A stretch of DNA of 36,641 nt from JAUVKA01 sp964465145 (GTDB lineage Bacteria; Bacteroidota; Bacteroidia; Bacteroidales; UBA12481), in NCBI GenBank assembly GCA_964465145.1, contig CAYXJR010000047.1, positions 1-36,641 of the forward strand. The letters are read 5' to 3'. Positions 7,161 through 16,026 of this stretch are shown piece by piece. Numbering within the stretch: position 1 is the stretch's first letter; every line of letters begins with the position of its first letter. The position numbers and the translations under genes were made by a program. The notes beneath the pieces were generated by a model. The model was not told the DNA's origin, searched no databases, and was given only the letters and a program-made list of their open reading frames with translations.

Positions 7161-9509
7161 ATGAAAAATTTTGTTAGCAAAATGATTGACCTGTTAATAG
7201 CTGCGGTTATTTTATCAATCGGTCTCGGGCAATCAACGATGGCTCAAAAATCGCCTATTATGGACGGGAAACAACGGCTGGAGCAGTTCAAGAAACATCA
7301 GGCTATAAAAGCCAGCTCAGAATTCAAAGATCTGCATTGGCAATTTTTAGGTCCGCAAAATACAAGCGGACGCGCAACTGATGTGGCTGTAGTACAGCCC
7401 AAAGGTAAAAACTATACCTTGTATGTGGCAACAGCTTCCGGTGGAGTTTGGAAAACTACAAATGAGGGATTAAGCTGGGAACCAATTTTTGAAAATGAAG
7501 TGACCACCTCAATAGGGGATATCGAACTTGATCCAAAAAACCAGGACATCATATGGGTGGGTACTGGTGAAGCCAATATTTTCAGGAGTTCACATGCAGG
7601 CTGCGGGATTTATAAATCAACCGATGCTGGCAAGACATGGAAAAATATGGGCCTGGAAAACACCAATACCATTGCCCGTATAGTGATCAATCCCAAAAAC
7701 ACCGATATTATTTACGTGGCGGCTGGTGGAAATGAGTGGACTGCCAATCCTGACAGAGGGGTTTATAAAACGACCAATGGAGGTAAATCATGGGAAAAAG
7801 TTTTGCACGTTGATGAGATGACTGCAGCCAACGACCTGGTGATGGATCCCAAAGATCCGAATACCCTTTATGCCTCCACCTGGCAAAGAATACGTAATAA
7901 ATGGAACGATCCCAGGGCTGAGACGGACTATACCAATTCGGGGATTTGGAAAACAACCAATGGAGGAAAATCCTGGGAAAAGATTAATCAAGGATTACCC
8001 GAAGCTAAATTCCGGGGTAGGATTGGAATTGATATCGCCCGTTCAAATCCAAAGGTTCTTTATGCATTTGTCGACAATTATGAGATCGCAAGGAATTATG
8101 ATGAAGCAGAAACCGACTCTTACGGTCGTCCCAAAGGTGGTGTTATTAAAGGTGCAACGATTTATCGTTCTGATGATAAAGGGAATACATGGCGACAAAC
8201 CAGCGGCCAAACTGAAGAAATGAAATCCTATATGGAACGTCATTCAGCTACTTATGGATGGGTTTTTGCACAGATGAGAGTAGATCCTAATGATGAAAAC
8301 ACCATTTACACCATGGGATTAGGTCTTAATGTTTCAAATGACGGAGGAAAAACATTCCGGAGATTAGGAGGTATGCATGGAGATCATCATGGACTGTGGA
8401 TAGATCCTAACAATTCAGAGTACCTTGTAAATTGTAATGATGGAGGTGTTGTGATATCTTATGATGGAGGTGAAACCTGGAAACAGAATACTAATAATTT
8501 ACCAGCAGTACAGTTCTTTAACCTATCGTACGATATGGACACTCCCTTCAGGGTTTATGGATCGATTCAGGATCATGGCAGCCGGCGGGGAGTGGTTGAT
8601 ATTTCGAGGGGCAGGGATAAAATTCCTGCAACTGACTGGGAGGGAGCTCCTGGAGGTGAAGGAAGCAGTCATGCTATAGATCCCAGAGATCCCAATGTTG
8701 TTTATTCTGCCGGTTTTTATGGTTCAATAAGCAGAACAAACCTGGCTACCGGAGAAAGGAAAAATATACTTCCTGTAGAATTCGAGTCAGATCCTCTACT
8801 AAGGGGGCAATGGGTGGCTCCATTTATTTTATCTCCGCATAATCCTGACATACTCTACCATGGTATGCAATATGTGTTCAGATCATTGGACAGGGGAAAT
8901 ACCTGGGAGAAGATAAGTAAAGATTTGACTTATAATGATCCTAAAAAACTGGGAGATATTCCATACCAAACATTATTCACTATTTCAGAGTCCCCATTGA
9001 AATACGGATTAATCTATGCCGGAACTGATGATGGCCGGCTACACATTACAAAGGATGGAGGAAAAAATTGGTCGGAAATTACCTCGGGACTAATTCCTGA
9101 CAGATGGATCAGTAGGGCTGTAGCTTCTAAATTTCATTTGGGAACGGTTTATGTTTCTCAAAATGGGAAAAGGAATGATGATTTCGCTGCTTATGTTTGG
9201 AAATCTGAAGACTATGGTAAAACATGGAAGGACATTTCCAGTAACATACCCGCAGGAACCGTCAATGTGATCAGGGAAGATCCAAACAGGCCAAATATTT
9301 TATATGTTGGTACAGATAATGGAGTCTTTGTTACCAAGGATGGAGGAGAAACCTGGACTGTTCTGGGGGATCTGCCATCAACTTATGTGCATGATCTGAT
9401 TATTCACCCAAGAGACAACATCATCGTTATAGCCACACATGGCCGGGGTATGTGGGCATTGGATGGGAACCTGGTTAATGGTGGCCAAGGCCGCTTCAGG
9501 TTTAGATAG
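7161..9509 (+). CDS. Secreted Asp-box (BNR/VPS10-sortilin-like) beta-propeller protein, copy 2
   Basis: A 782-residue tandem paralogue of the preceding gene, collinear from the mature N-terminus (KSPIMDGKQRLEQFKKHQ against KSPIIDGKERLKLFDKH) to THGRGMWALD near the end. A hydrophobic signal segment covers about residues 8-29. Eleven Asp boxes are again visible (TTNEGLSW, STDAGKTW, TTNGGKSW twice, SYDGGETW, TKDGGETW and others). Like copy 1 it lacks a sorting domain and ends with a short basic/aromatic tail (GQGRFRFR). It should be periplasmic or exported. No enzymatic residues can be assigned. The arrangement points to local duplication and divergence. Transcription should stop at the palindrome at 9549-9584. 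Confidence 0.85.
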   Translation: MKNFVSKMIDLLIAAVILSIGLGQSTMAQKSPIMDGKQRLEQFKKHQAIKASSEFKDLHWQFLGPQNTSGRATDVAVVQPKGKNYTLYVATASGGVWKTTNEGLSWEPIFENEVTTSIGDIELDPKNQDIIWVGTGEANIFRSSHAGCGIYKSTDAGKTWKNMGLENTNTIARIVINPKNTDIIYVAAGGNEWTANPDRGVYKTTNGGKSWEKVLHVDEMTAANDLVMDPKDPNTLYASTWQRIRNKWNDPRAETDYTNSGIWKTTNGGKSWEKINQGLPEAKFRGRIGIDIARSNPKVLYAFVDNYEIARNYDEAETDSYGRPKGGVIKGATIYRSDDKGNTWRQTSGQTEEMKSYMERHSATYGWVFAQMRVDPNDENTIYTMGLGLNVSNDGGKTFRRLGGMHGDHHGLWIDPNNSEYLVNCNDGGVVISYDGGETWKQNTNNLPAVQFFNLSYDMDTPFRVYGSIQDHGSRRGVVDISRGRDKIPATDWEGAPGGEGSSHAIDPRDPNVVYSAGFYGSISRTNLATGERKNILPVEFESDPLLRGQWVAPFILSPHNPDILYHGMQYVFRSLDRGNTWEKISKDLTYNDPKKLGDIPYQTLFTISESPLKYGLIYAGTDDGRLHITKDGGKNWSEITSGLIPDRWISRAVASKFHLGTVYVSQNGKRNDDFAAYVWKSEDYGKTWKDISSNIPAGTVNVIREDPNRPNILYVGTDNGVFVTKDGGETWTVLGDLPSTYVHDLIIHPRDNIIVIATHGRGMWALDGNLVNGGQGRFRFR

Positions 9510-9548
9510 GAAAATATCTCAGTTGGTTTCTTAACTGGCTCAATACAT

Positions 9549-9584
9549 ATTAGAAGGGCCGATTGATCAATCGGCCCTTCTAAT
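9549..9584. terminator. Bidirectional terminator: 36-bp perfect palindrome
   Basis: The 18-base arms are exact reverse complements with TTGATCAA at the centre and GAAGGGCC/GGCCCTTC as the strong part. A/T-rich bases flank both sides. It lies between the convergent genes ending at 9509 (+) and 9605 (-) and should stop transcription from both. Confidence 0.8.
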
Positions 9585-9604
9585 TTCCTTAATATCCTTA
9601 AAAT

Positions 9605-10048
9605 TTATTCGACACGATACCATGTTTGCTTCCGACCTATAGGACCAATGGATCCTCTAACCGTAAGTGTTTCGGCATCTTCAAGCCATATCTTAACATT
9701 ATATACCTTACCATTCCCCGGGTCAAGAATGCCTTTTTTCCCCTGCCAGATTTTTCCATCACGCTCAAGGCCATTAATGATATTCATCCCGATGATGAGT
9801 TTATCTTTTAGTTCTCCCTTGCAATCATCGCAAGTCTTATTAGTAGGAGTTACTCCATCGTCATCCCAGGTCTTTAACACTTTACCAAATAATTTACCCC
9901 CTTTAATGTAAACATCAACTACCGATTTTTGTTTGTTGGTTTCATCATCAATGGTCCTCCATTGACCGGTGACACTTTGAGAAAAAACGCTGGTTCCAAG
10001 TAATGCTAACACAGTCAGCAAAATAACAGTTTTAAGGCTTTTTTTCAT
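9605..10048 (-). CDS. DUF2147 family exported protein
   Basis: A 147-residue small secreted protein. The ATG at 10048 is preferred over an in-frame GTG at 10057 because it begins a standard signal peptide (MKKSLKTVILLTVLALLGTSVFSQ). The mature part matches the DUF2147 pattern: GQWRTIDDETNKQKSVVDVY, GGKLFGKVLKTW, a CDDC pair, and GKIWQGKKGILDPGNGKVY, with a final LTVRGSIGPIGRKQTWYRV. The domain has a lipocalin-like small beta-barrel look, but its function is not established. CDDC could bind a metal or form a disulfide; this is inference. It is convergent with propeller copy 2 and divergent from the decarboxylase gene, so it is its own unit. Confidence 0.85.
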   Translation of the reverse strand: MKKSLKTVILLTVLALLGTSVFSQSVTGQWRTIDDETNKQKSVVDVYIKGGKLFGKVLKTWDDDGVTPTNKTCDDCKGELKDKLIIGMNIINGLERDGKIWQGKKGILDPGNGKVYNVKIWLEDAETLTVRGSIGPIGRKQTWYRVE

Positions 10049-10274
10049 TTTCGTCACATTTAATTTTTAGTTAGATAAAGGAATTAAAAAAATTCTATTA
10101 ATCAAAGAGTTCCATCAAGCTAATGTTTGCGAAGCGAAACAGAATTTTCAAGAATTATGCCAATATCCAAATCAGGCTAAATAGGAAATTTATCATAATG
10201 GCTTATATTTTCTAACTTTCAGATGCGTACATACAGTAAGTAATGCATAAATTGGGTTCCAAATATTAAGACGT

Positions 10275-11696
10275 ATGATAGATAATGATGAATTCCGGAA
10301 ACTGGCACATGAAATGGCCGATTGGATGGCTGACTACTATAAGAATGTTGAAAATTTCCCTGTGAAGCCAGATGTTCAGCCAGGTGAAATCATTGCTCGA
10401 CTCCAGGAGCATCCACCAATTGAAGGAGAATCCATACCTCTAATTATGCAAGATTTTGAGGCCAAGGTATTACCTGGAATGACGCATTGGCAAAGCCCCA
10501 ATTTTTTTGCTTATTTCCCGGCAAATGCTTCTTACCCAAGTCTTCTTGCCGAGATGTTAACAGCCACACTTGCTGCTCAATGTATGATCTGGGATACGTC
10601 TCCATCAGCGGCGGAATTGGAGGAACAAATGATGAAGTGGCTGATAGAGATGACTGGATTGCCAGCTGACTGGGCGGGGGTAATACAGGATGGAGCCTCC
10701 ACCGCTACTCTCACCTCCCTTTTAACTGCAAGAGAGCTCAAAACAAATTTCAAAATCAATGAGAATGGTTATTTGCCCGGGACTATTTTCAGGGTTTATT
10801 GTTCCACTGAGGCCCATTCATCCATAGAGAAGGCTGCTAAAATAGCAGGATTTGGCAAGAATAATGTAATCAATATACCTGTAGATGTTGACCTTGCCAT
10901 GATACCGGAAGCCTTGGAGAAGGCCATACTCGATGATATCAGGGCAGGTTTTACTCCTTTGGCCGTTGTTGCTGCCATTGGCACAACAGGTACAACAGCC
11001 GTTGACCCTATTTCTGAAATAGGTGAGATTTGTTCAAGACACAGTGTTTGGTTTCATGTTGATGCGGCTTATGCCGGGACGGCCCTAATCCTTCCTGAAT
11101 TCAGGTGGATGATAACAGGTATTGAACATGCCGATAGTTTTGTTTTCAATCCGCATAAATGGATGTTTACTCATTTCGACTGCACTGCATATTTCGTAAA
11201 AGATTCGCAGGCTTTGGTCAGAACTTTTGAGATACTTCCTGAATACCTCAAAACATTTTCCAGAGGCAGGGTAAAGGATTACAGGGACTGGGGGATTCCT
11301 ATGGGAAGAAGGTTCAGGGCTTTAAAGTTATGGTTCGTCATAAGAAATTTTGGTGTTGCTGGCATACAAGAAAAGCTTAGAGGTCATATTTCAATGGCTG
11401 GCAATCTGGAATCCTGGATCAAGGATGATGCGGATTTTGAGATCATGTCCAAGCGTCTGTTCAATTTGGTTTGTTTCAGGTTCAGGCCGGTTGGTGTAAA
11501 GGATGATGGAGAACTTGATAAGCTGAATGAGCGATTAGAGAAAGCCCTGAATGATTCCGGAAAAATATTTCTCACTCATACGAAGGTTGGTGGCAGATAT
11601 ATTCTTCGAATGGTAATTGGCCAAACTTATGTTCAGTTGGTTCATGTTGAGGCGGCCTGGAAGCTTGTGAGGCAAGTTGCTTTGGGGCTGCTATAG
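10275..11696 (+). CDS. PLP-dependent aromatic-L-amino-acid decarboxylase (group II)
   Basis: A 473-residue cytoplasmic enzyme of the group II decarboxylase family (aromatic amino acid, tyrosine/DOPA and tryptophan decarboxylases), which converts an aromatic amino acid to its amine and CO2. Visible residues: MTHWQSPNFFAYFP near 72-85, the stacking histidine in CSTEAHSS (His181), the pyridine-nitrogen aspartate in HVDAAYAG (Asp263), and the Schiff-base lysine in NPHKWMF (Lys295). The catalytic loop region after the lysine includes LPEYLKT and DYRDWGIPMGRRFRALKLW. Length and motif order fit the animal/plant AADC type rather than the glutamate decarboxylase type. Which amine is made (tryptamine, tyramine, phenethylamine or dopamine) is not readable from sequence. 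It sits between propeller genes with its own leader and no transporter or antiporter beside it. Confidence 0.9.
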   Translation: MIDNDEFRKLAHEMADWMADYYKNVENFPVKPDVQPGEIIARLQEHPPIEGESIPLIMQDFEAKVLPGMTHWQSPNFFAYFPANASYPSLLAEMLTATLAAQCMIWDTSPSAAELEEQMMKWLIEMTGLPADWAGVIQDGASTATLTSLLTARELKTNFKINENGYLPGTIFRVYCSTEAHSSIEKAAKIAGFGKNNVINIPVDVDLAMIPEALEKAILDDIRAGFTPLAVVAAIGTTGTTAVDPISEIGEICSRHSVWFHVDAAYAGTALILPEFRWMITGIEHADSFVFNPHKWMFTHFDCTAYFVKDSQALVRTFEILPEYLKTFSRGRVKDYRDWGIPMGRRFRALKLWFVIRNFGVAGIQEKLRGHISMAGNLESWIKDDADFEIMSKRLFNLVCFRFRPVGVKDDGELDKLNERLEKALNDSGKIFLTHTKVGGRYILRMVIGQTYVQLVHVEAAWKLVRQVALGLL

Positions 11697-11759
11697 ACTT
11701 AGGTTTTTATACCTGTCAGTTATATTAAGGTTTTTTAACTAAAAATACTTTCCTATGTA

Positions 11760-11790
11760 TTGACTGCAAGGATATTAAGGTTTACATTTG
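11760..11790 (+). promoter_or_regulatory. Candidate promoter of the third propeller gene
   Basis: TACATTTG at 11783-11790 fits the TAnnTTTG consensus, with TTGA at 11760-11763 about 19 bases upstream as a possible -33 element. A 12-base direct repeat (ATATTAAGGTTT at 11722 and 11772, 50 bases apart) lies around it. An inverted repeat (AGCGATTT at 11802, AAATCGCT at 11830) lies in the leader. These may be regulatory but are unproven. Confidence 0.42.
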
Positions 11791-11893
11791 GTTCTAAAGA
11801 AAGCGATTTGTGATTGCTTTATGGATCGTAAATCGCTGATATATTGACAATTTACTTATAGATTATTATCTGTCAGGTCTAATAAAAAGAAAC

Positions 11894-14800
11894 ATGAAAA
11901 CGCACAAGCTAAAACTCACCCTTCTTGCAATCCTCATCCCCCTTGGCCTCATCGCCCAACAGGTTGATATTAAAAAACTATCTGGCCTCAACACCCGTAG
12001 CATCGGTCCTTCAGGAATGTCTGGAAGAATCACTGCAATAGATGCGATTGCAACAAATCCTAATGTCATATATGTGGGATCTGCCTCCGGTGGTTTATGG
12101 AAAACCGAGACCGGCGGATTGGACTGGACGCCCATTTTCGACGACCAGAGTGTTGCTTCTATAGGGAGCATCTGTATCTATCAGGCTAATCCTGATGTTA
12201 TTTGGGTAGGAACAGGCGAGGGAAACCCGCGTAATAGCCTTAACTCGGGATACGGTATATATAAAAGCCTTGATGGAGGAAAAACATGGCAATTGAAAGG
12301 ATTGGAGAATACCCGGAATATCCACCGGGTCATTATAAATCCTACAAATCCAGATATTGTATACGTTGCAGCCATAGGCTCTCCGTGGGGCCCACACCCG
12401 GAAAGGGGGGTGTTTAAAACTACTGATGGAGGTGATTCATGGGACAAGGTTCTTTTTGCCAATGATTTAACTGGTTGTGCTGATCTGGTTATGGATCCAG
12501 CTAATCCTAACAAACTGATTGCTGCAATGTGGGAACACCAAAGATGGCCCTGGTTCTTCAAATCAGGTGGAGAAGGTTCCGGCATGCATATAACCTGGGA
12601 TGGCGGAAAGACCTGGAGAAAAATGACGGATAAAGATGGTTTACCTGCCGGGGAGTTAGGAAGAATGGGCCTGGCAATTGCCCCCAGCAACTCAAAAAGA
12701 GTCTATGCTATTATTGAATCAACTAAAAATGCATTTTACCGGTCTGATGACGGGGGATTTACCTGGAGAAAAACCGCCGAAGAGAATATCGGTGATCGTC
12801 CTTTTTATTATTATGATATTTTCGTCGATCCAATCGACCCAGATCGTATATACAGTCTTTATTCCAGGGTTAATAAAAGCGAGGATGGAGGTATGACTTT
12901 CGAGGGATTTATGCGTTCCAGCATTCACCCCGACCACCATGCCTGGTATATCAATCCCCAGAATCCCAATTTCATGATCGATGGCAACGATGGAGGATTG
13001 GCTATTACCCATGACCGGGGAGGTAGCTGGCGTTTTGTTACTAACCTTCCCATTGCGCAATTTTATCATATTAACTATGATTTTGAATTCCCATACAATA
13101 TTTATGGCGGAATGCAGGATAACGGATCCTGGTACGGACCCTCATCAGTATTTTCAAGAAGCGGCATACAGTATTACCAATGGCAAACAGTTATGGGAGG
13201 AGATGGTTTTGATGTTTTACCCGATAGTTCCAATAGCCGGTACGGTTATGCAATGTCACAGGGAGGCAGCCTCGGCAGGTATGATAAACTAACCGGCAAC
13301 ACGGAAACTATCAGGCCCATACATCCTGAAGGACAAGAACTTCGCTTCAATTGGAATGCGGCCATTGCCCATGACCCTTTTGATAAAACCACCATTTATT
13401 ATGGAAGTCAGTTCCTGCATAAATCCACTGATCGGGGTGATAGCTGGGAAATCATTTCCCCCGATCTGACAACCAATGATCCTGAGAAGCAAAAACAAAA
13501 TGAAAGCGGTGGCCTGACCTTTGATGTCACTGGAGCTGAGAACCACTGTACTATAATAGCTATTACTCCAAGTCCCATTAAAAAAGGATTGATCTGGGTT
13601 GGGACGGATGACGGCAATATTCAACTTACACAAGACGGTGGGCAATCCTGGACAAATCTGACACCAAATATTAAAGGGGTACCCGCTAAGGCCTGGATTC
13701 CACAGATACATGCATCCGATCACAATGAAGGAGAAGCCTTCGTGGTGATAAATAATTATCGGCAGAATGATTTCAAACCTTACCTGTTCCACACAACCGA
13801 CTATGGTAAAAGCTGGAGAAATTTGGTAAGCGAGAAAGTTATTTCGGGCTACACCCTTTGCATTATCCAGGATCTGGTTGAACCAGGCCTGCTATTTATG
13901 GGTACAGAGAATGGGATGTATTTTAGTATTGATAAAGGAGCCACCTGGACAAAGTGGACCCAAGATTTTCCATCTGTTTCAACCATGGATATAAAAATCC
14001 ATCCCAGGGATCATGATTTAATCATTGGTACTTTTGGCCGGTCGGCCTATATCATTGATGATATACGCCCATTACGCCAACTGGCAGGAGAAGGACCTTC
14101 CCTTCTTGATAAGAAAATCAAAGCTTTTCCGGTTCCCATGGCTTATCATATGAGCTCCACCAGTCAGGCCGGTGTTTACGGGGCAGGAAATGGTTACTTC
14201 AGCGGCCAATCCAAGTCTACTGGTGCAATCTTGACCTATTCAGTTAATGAGCCTATTAAAGCTCGTCAGCGAGAAGGGGGACAAGGAATGACTGGCCAGG
14301 GCCAGGCAAATCCACGGGCAACGGCAATGAGAGGGCGAATGGGTGGTGGGAGCGGCAGATTCGGCAATATGAGGGGTGGTGCACGGAGAGATGTTGAGCC
14401 GGTAAATATCAATATTTATGATGAATCTGGTAAGAAGATACGGACACTAACAGATTATCCTTCGGCAGGTATCAACCGTACAAGCTGGAGAATGGACGAA
14501 GTTGCTGAACCAAAGCCCGGAACACAGGATCAAGAACAAGAAGGTGGTTCTGGTGCCCCTGGTGGTCGCGGTGGTGGAGGTATGCAAAGAGGAGGCACGC
14601 CGGTATTGCCAGGAACCTATAAGGCAGTATTCAGTTATGGAGGAGAATCTGACTCAGTAATGATAAGTGTCGATATTGATCCACGGGAAGAATACGAGAT
14701 GAGTGATTTGGTTGCCAGAAAGGAATTTGTCAAAGTTTTCCAGGCTAAGGTTGACTTGCTTACCGAAGGAAATGAAAGTTTGAAAGCAGCCAAAGCCTCA

Positions 14801-15187
14801 CTGGAGATCATTAATCAACAAATTCCTAGGGGCAGGACTGATGAAATTCGTGAACTTAGGGAAAAAACCAAGGCAGTTGAGGATAGCCTTAGCTCCATCA
14901 TGAACGAGTTAAGCCCTGAGAGGGATGAGAATGCTCAGGGAATTGTCAGGGGTAAACCTGGCGTGCAATCAGAAGTATCTTCAGCCCTCAGATCGGTCTC
15001 GAGAGGTTTTGGCCCGGTTACCGGCAATCAAAAAACCCAGGTTGCCCTGGCTGAAAAGAAGCTGAAAAGCAGCCTGGAACGAATAAACAAATTCTTTGGT
15101 GAAACCTGGCCAGATTACAAATCTTACATTAGTACTTCAGCACTAACTCCATTCACGGATAAACCATTTAAACCACTGAAATGGTAA
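11894..15187 (+). CDS. Large secreted Asp-box (VPS10/sortilin-like) propeller protein with C-terminal extension
   Basis: A 1097-residue distant paralogue of the two propeller genes upstream. A signal peptide covers residues 1-22 (ending LIPLGLIAQ). Eleven Asp boxes are visible over residues 60-700, such as SLDGGKTW, TTDGGDSW, TWDGGKTW, SDDGGFTW, TQDGGQSW and TTDYGKSW. The propeller ends with IHPRDHDLIIGTFGRSAYIIDD. Beyond it come a linker, two Gly/Arg/Met-rich low-complexity stretches (about residues 793-833 and 885-903), a small beta domain (GTYKAVFSYGGESDSVMISV, near 910-930) and a charged helical region near 945-1070. This architecture is common among Bacteroidota and related environmental bacteria and is usually annotated 'glycosyl hydrolase' without biochemical support. 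No active site is recognisable. A clean terminator follows. Confidence 0.85.
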   Translation: MKTHKLKLTLLAILIPLGLIAQQVDIKKLSGLNTRSIGPSGMSGRITAIDAIATNPNVIYVGSASGGLWKTETGGLDWTPIFDDQSVASIGSICIYQANPDVIWVGTGEGNPRNSLNSGYGIYKSLDGGKTWQLKGLENTRNIHRVIINPTNPDIVYVAAIGSPWGPHPERGVFKTTDGGDSWDKVLFANDLTGCADLVMDPANPNKLIAAMWEHQRWPWFFKSGGEGSGMHITWDGGKTWRKMTDKDGLPAGELGRMGLAIAPSNSKRVYAIIESTKNAFYRSDDGGFTWRKTAEENIGDRPFYYYDIFVDPIDPDRIYSLYSRVNKSEDGGMTFEGFMRSSIHPDHHAWYINPQNPNFMIDGNDGGLAITHDRGGSWRFVTNLPIAQFYHINYDFEFPYNIYGGMQDNGSWYGPSSVFSRSGIQYYQWQTVMGGDGFDVLPDSSNSRYGYAMSQGGSLGRYDKLTGNTETIRPIHPEGQELRFNWNAAIAHDPFDKTTIYYGSQFLHKSTDRGDSWEIISPDLTTNDPEKQKQNESGGLTFDVTGAENHCTIIAITPSPIKKGLIWVGTDDGNIQLTQDGGQSWTNLTPNIKGVPAKAWIPQIHASDHNEGEAFVVINNYRQNDFKPYLFHTTDYGKSWRNLVSEKVISGYTLCIIQDLVEPGLLFMGTENGMYFSIDKGATWTKWTQDFPSVSTMDIKIHPRDHDLIIGTFGRSAYIIDDIRPLRQLAGEGPSLLDKKIKAFPVPMAYHMSSTSQAGVYGAGNGYFSGQSKSTGAILTYSVNEPIKARQREGGQGMTGQGQANPRATAMRGRMGGGSGRFGNMRGGARRDVEPVNINIYDESGKKIRTLTDYPSAGINRTSWRMDEVAEPKPGTQDQEQEGGSGAPGGRGGGGMQRGGTPVLPGTYKAVFSYGGESDSVMISVDIDPREEYEMSDLVARKEFVKVFQAKVDLLTEGNESLKAAKASLEIINQQIPRGRTDEIRELREKTKAVEDSLSSIMNELSPERDENAQGIVRGKPGVQSEVSSALRSVSRGFGPVTGNQKTQVALAEKKLKSSLERINKFFGETWPDYKSYISTSALTPFTDKPFKPLKW

Positions 15188-15198
15188 TACATACACAG

Positions 15199-15226
15199 AC
15201 GGGGCTCCTCAGGGCCCCGTTTTTTT
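15199..15226 (+). terminator. Rho-independent terminator of the third propeller gene
   Basis: The stem ACGGGGC/GCCCCGT with an 8-base loop is followed directly by a run of T, 11 bases after the stop codon. It separates the propeller gene from the FKBP gene. Confidence 0.9.
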
Positions 15227-15276
15227 AATTTCCGATTAAAGAGCTACCTTTGGCCAATAAAAAAAATAAAAAAAAA

Positions 15277-15981
15277 ATGAAGAGAATATCATCCTTAATG
15301 CCATTATTCGGGGCAATATTGCTATTTACTGCCTGTAATGGAACTTCAAATTCCCAAACAAAATCCGGAAAAGTTAAATTGATTAACGAATCAGATTCGG
15401 CCAGCTATGCGCTTGGTGTTAATGTGGCAACTCAGGTTAAAGGTCAGGGTCTTGCAGAAATGAATTTTGATGCATTCAGCAAAGCTGCCAGAGACGTCTA
15501 TAGCGGCGAAGAACTCCTGATCGGCGAAGTTGAATCCCAGGGAGTTTTACAGGCTTTTTTCACTAAAGGAGTGGAAAAAGTTGGTGAAAAAAACCTTTTG
15601 GATGGGTTAGCCTTCCTTGATAAAAACAAAGGTAAATCGGGTGTAATAACTACTGAGAGCGGTCTCCAGTATTCTATTATGAAAGATACTCAGGGACCAA
15701 AACCTAAAGCTGAAGACCAGGTAAAGGTGCATTACCATGGCACTCTTATCGATGGAACAGTTTTCGATAGTTCAGTTGATAGGGGTGAACCTGTAACATT
15801 TCCTCTTTATCGAGTAATTCCGGGCTGGACAGAAGGCGTTCAGCTGATGGCTGAGGGATCAAAATATAAATTTTTCATTCCAGGTGAACTTGCCTACGCG
15901 TCAAACCCTCCTCAAGGCAGCCCTATTGGTCCAAACATGGTCCTGATTTTTGAGATTGAACTAATTGAAATTATGAAATAA
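15277..15981 (+). CDS. FKBP-type peptidyl-prolyl cis-trans isomerase, outer-membrane/periplasmic lipoprotein (Mip/FkpA-like)
   Basis: Start placed at the ATG at 15277, not the upstream in-frame TTG at 15250, because it begins a lipoprotein signal (MKRISSLMPLFGAILLFTAC) with Cys20 as the lipid site. Residues about 35-115 form the helical FKBP N-terminal dimerisation domain (SDSASYALGVNVATQV and following). Residues 125-234 are the FKBP domain: VKVHYHGTLIDGTVFDSS, VIPGWTEGVQLMAEGSKY, FFIPGELAYA and a closing VLIFEIELIEI. The Tyr, Phe-Asp and Trp of the proline pocket are kept. It likely folds or chaperones envelope proteins. It is a single-gene unit between two terminators, preceded by a poly-A leader typical of this phylum. 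Confidence 0.92.
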   Translation: MKRISSLMPLFGAILLFTACNGTSNSQTKSGKVKLINESDSASYALGVNVATQVKGQGLAEMNFDAFSKAARDVYSGEELLIGEVESQGVLQAFFTKGVEKVGEKNLLDGLAFLDKNKGKSGVITTESGLQYSIMKDTQGPKPKAEDQVKVHYHGTLIDGTVFDSSVDRGEPVTFPLYRVIPGWTEGVQLMAEGSKYKFFIPGELAYASNPPQGSPIGPNMVLIFEIELIEIMK

Positions 15982-15995
15982 CACAAATCAGTTCC

Positions 15996-16026
15996 AGGCT
16001 CCTTTTTTATGAAAAAGGAGCCTTTT
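15996..16026 (+). terminator. Rho-independent terminator of the FKBP gene
   Basis: A 12-bp perfect stem (AGGCTCCTTTTT with AAAAAGGAGCCT) closes a TATG loop and is followed by TTTT. It begins 15 bases after the stop codon. Confidence 0.9.

Noticed and set aside
10125..10145. Hairpin-like GTTTGCGAAGCGAAAC between the DUF2147 and decarboxylase genes
   Set aside because: The arms pair imperfectly, with no T tract and no clear relation to either start; likely chance.
12181..12690. 169-codon minus-strand ORF inside the third propeller gene (also 13289-13792)
   Set aside because: Shadow of the repeat-rich coding strand; composition Ser/Pro/Ile-rich with no family pattern.
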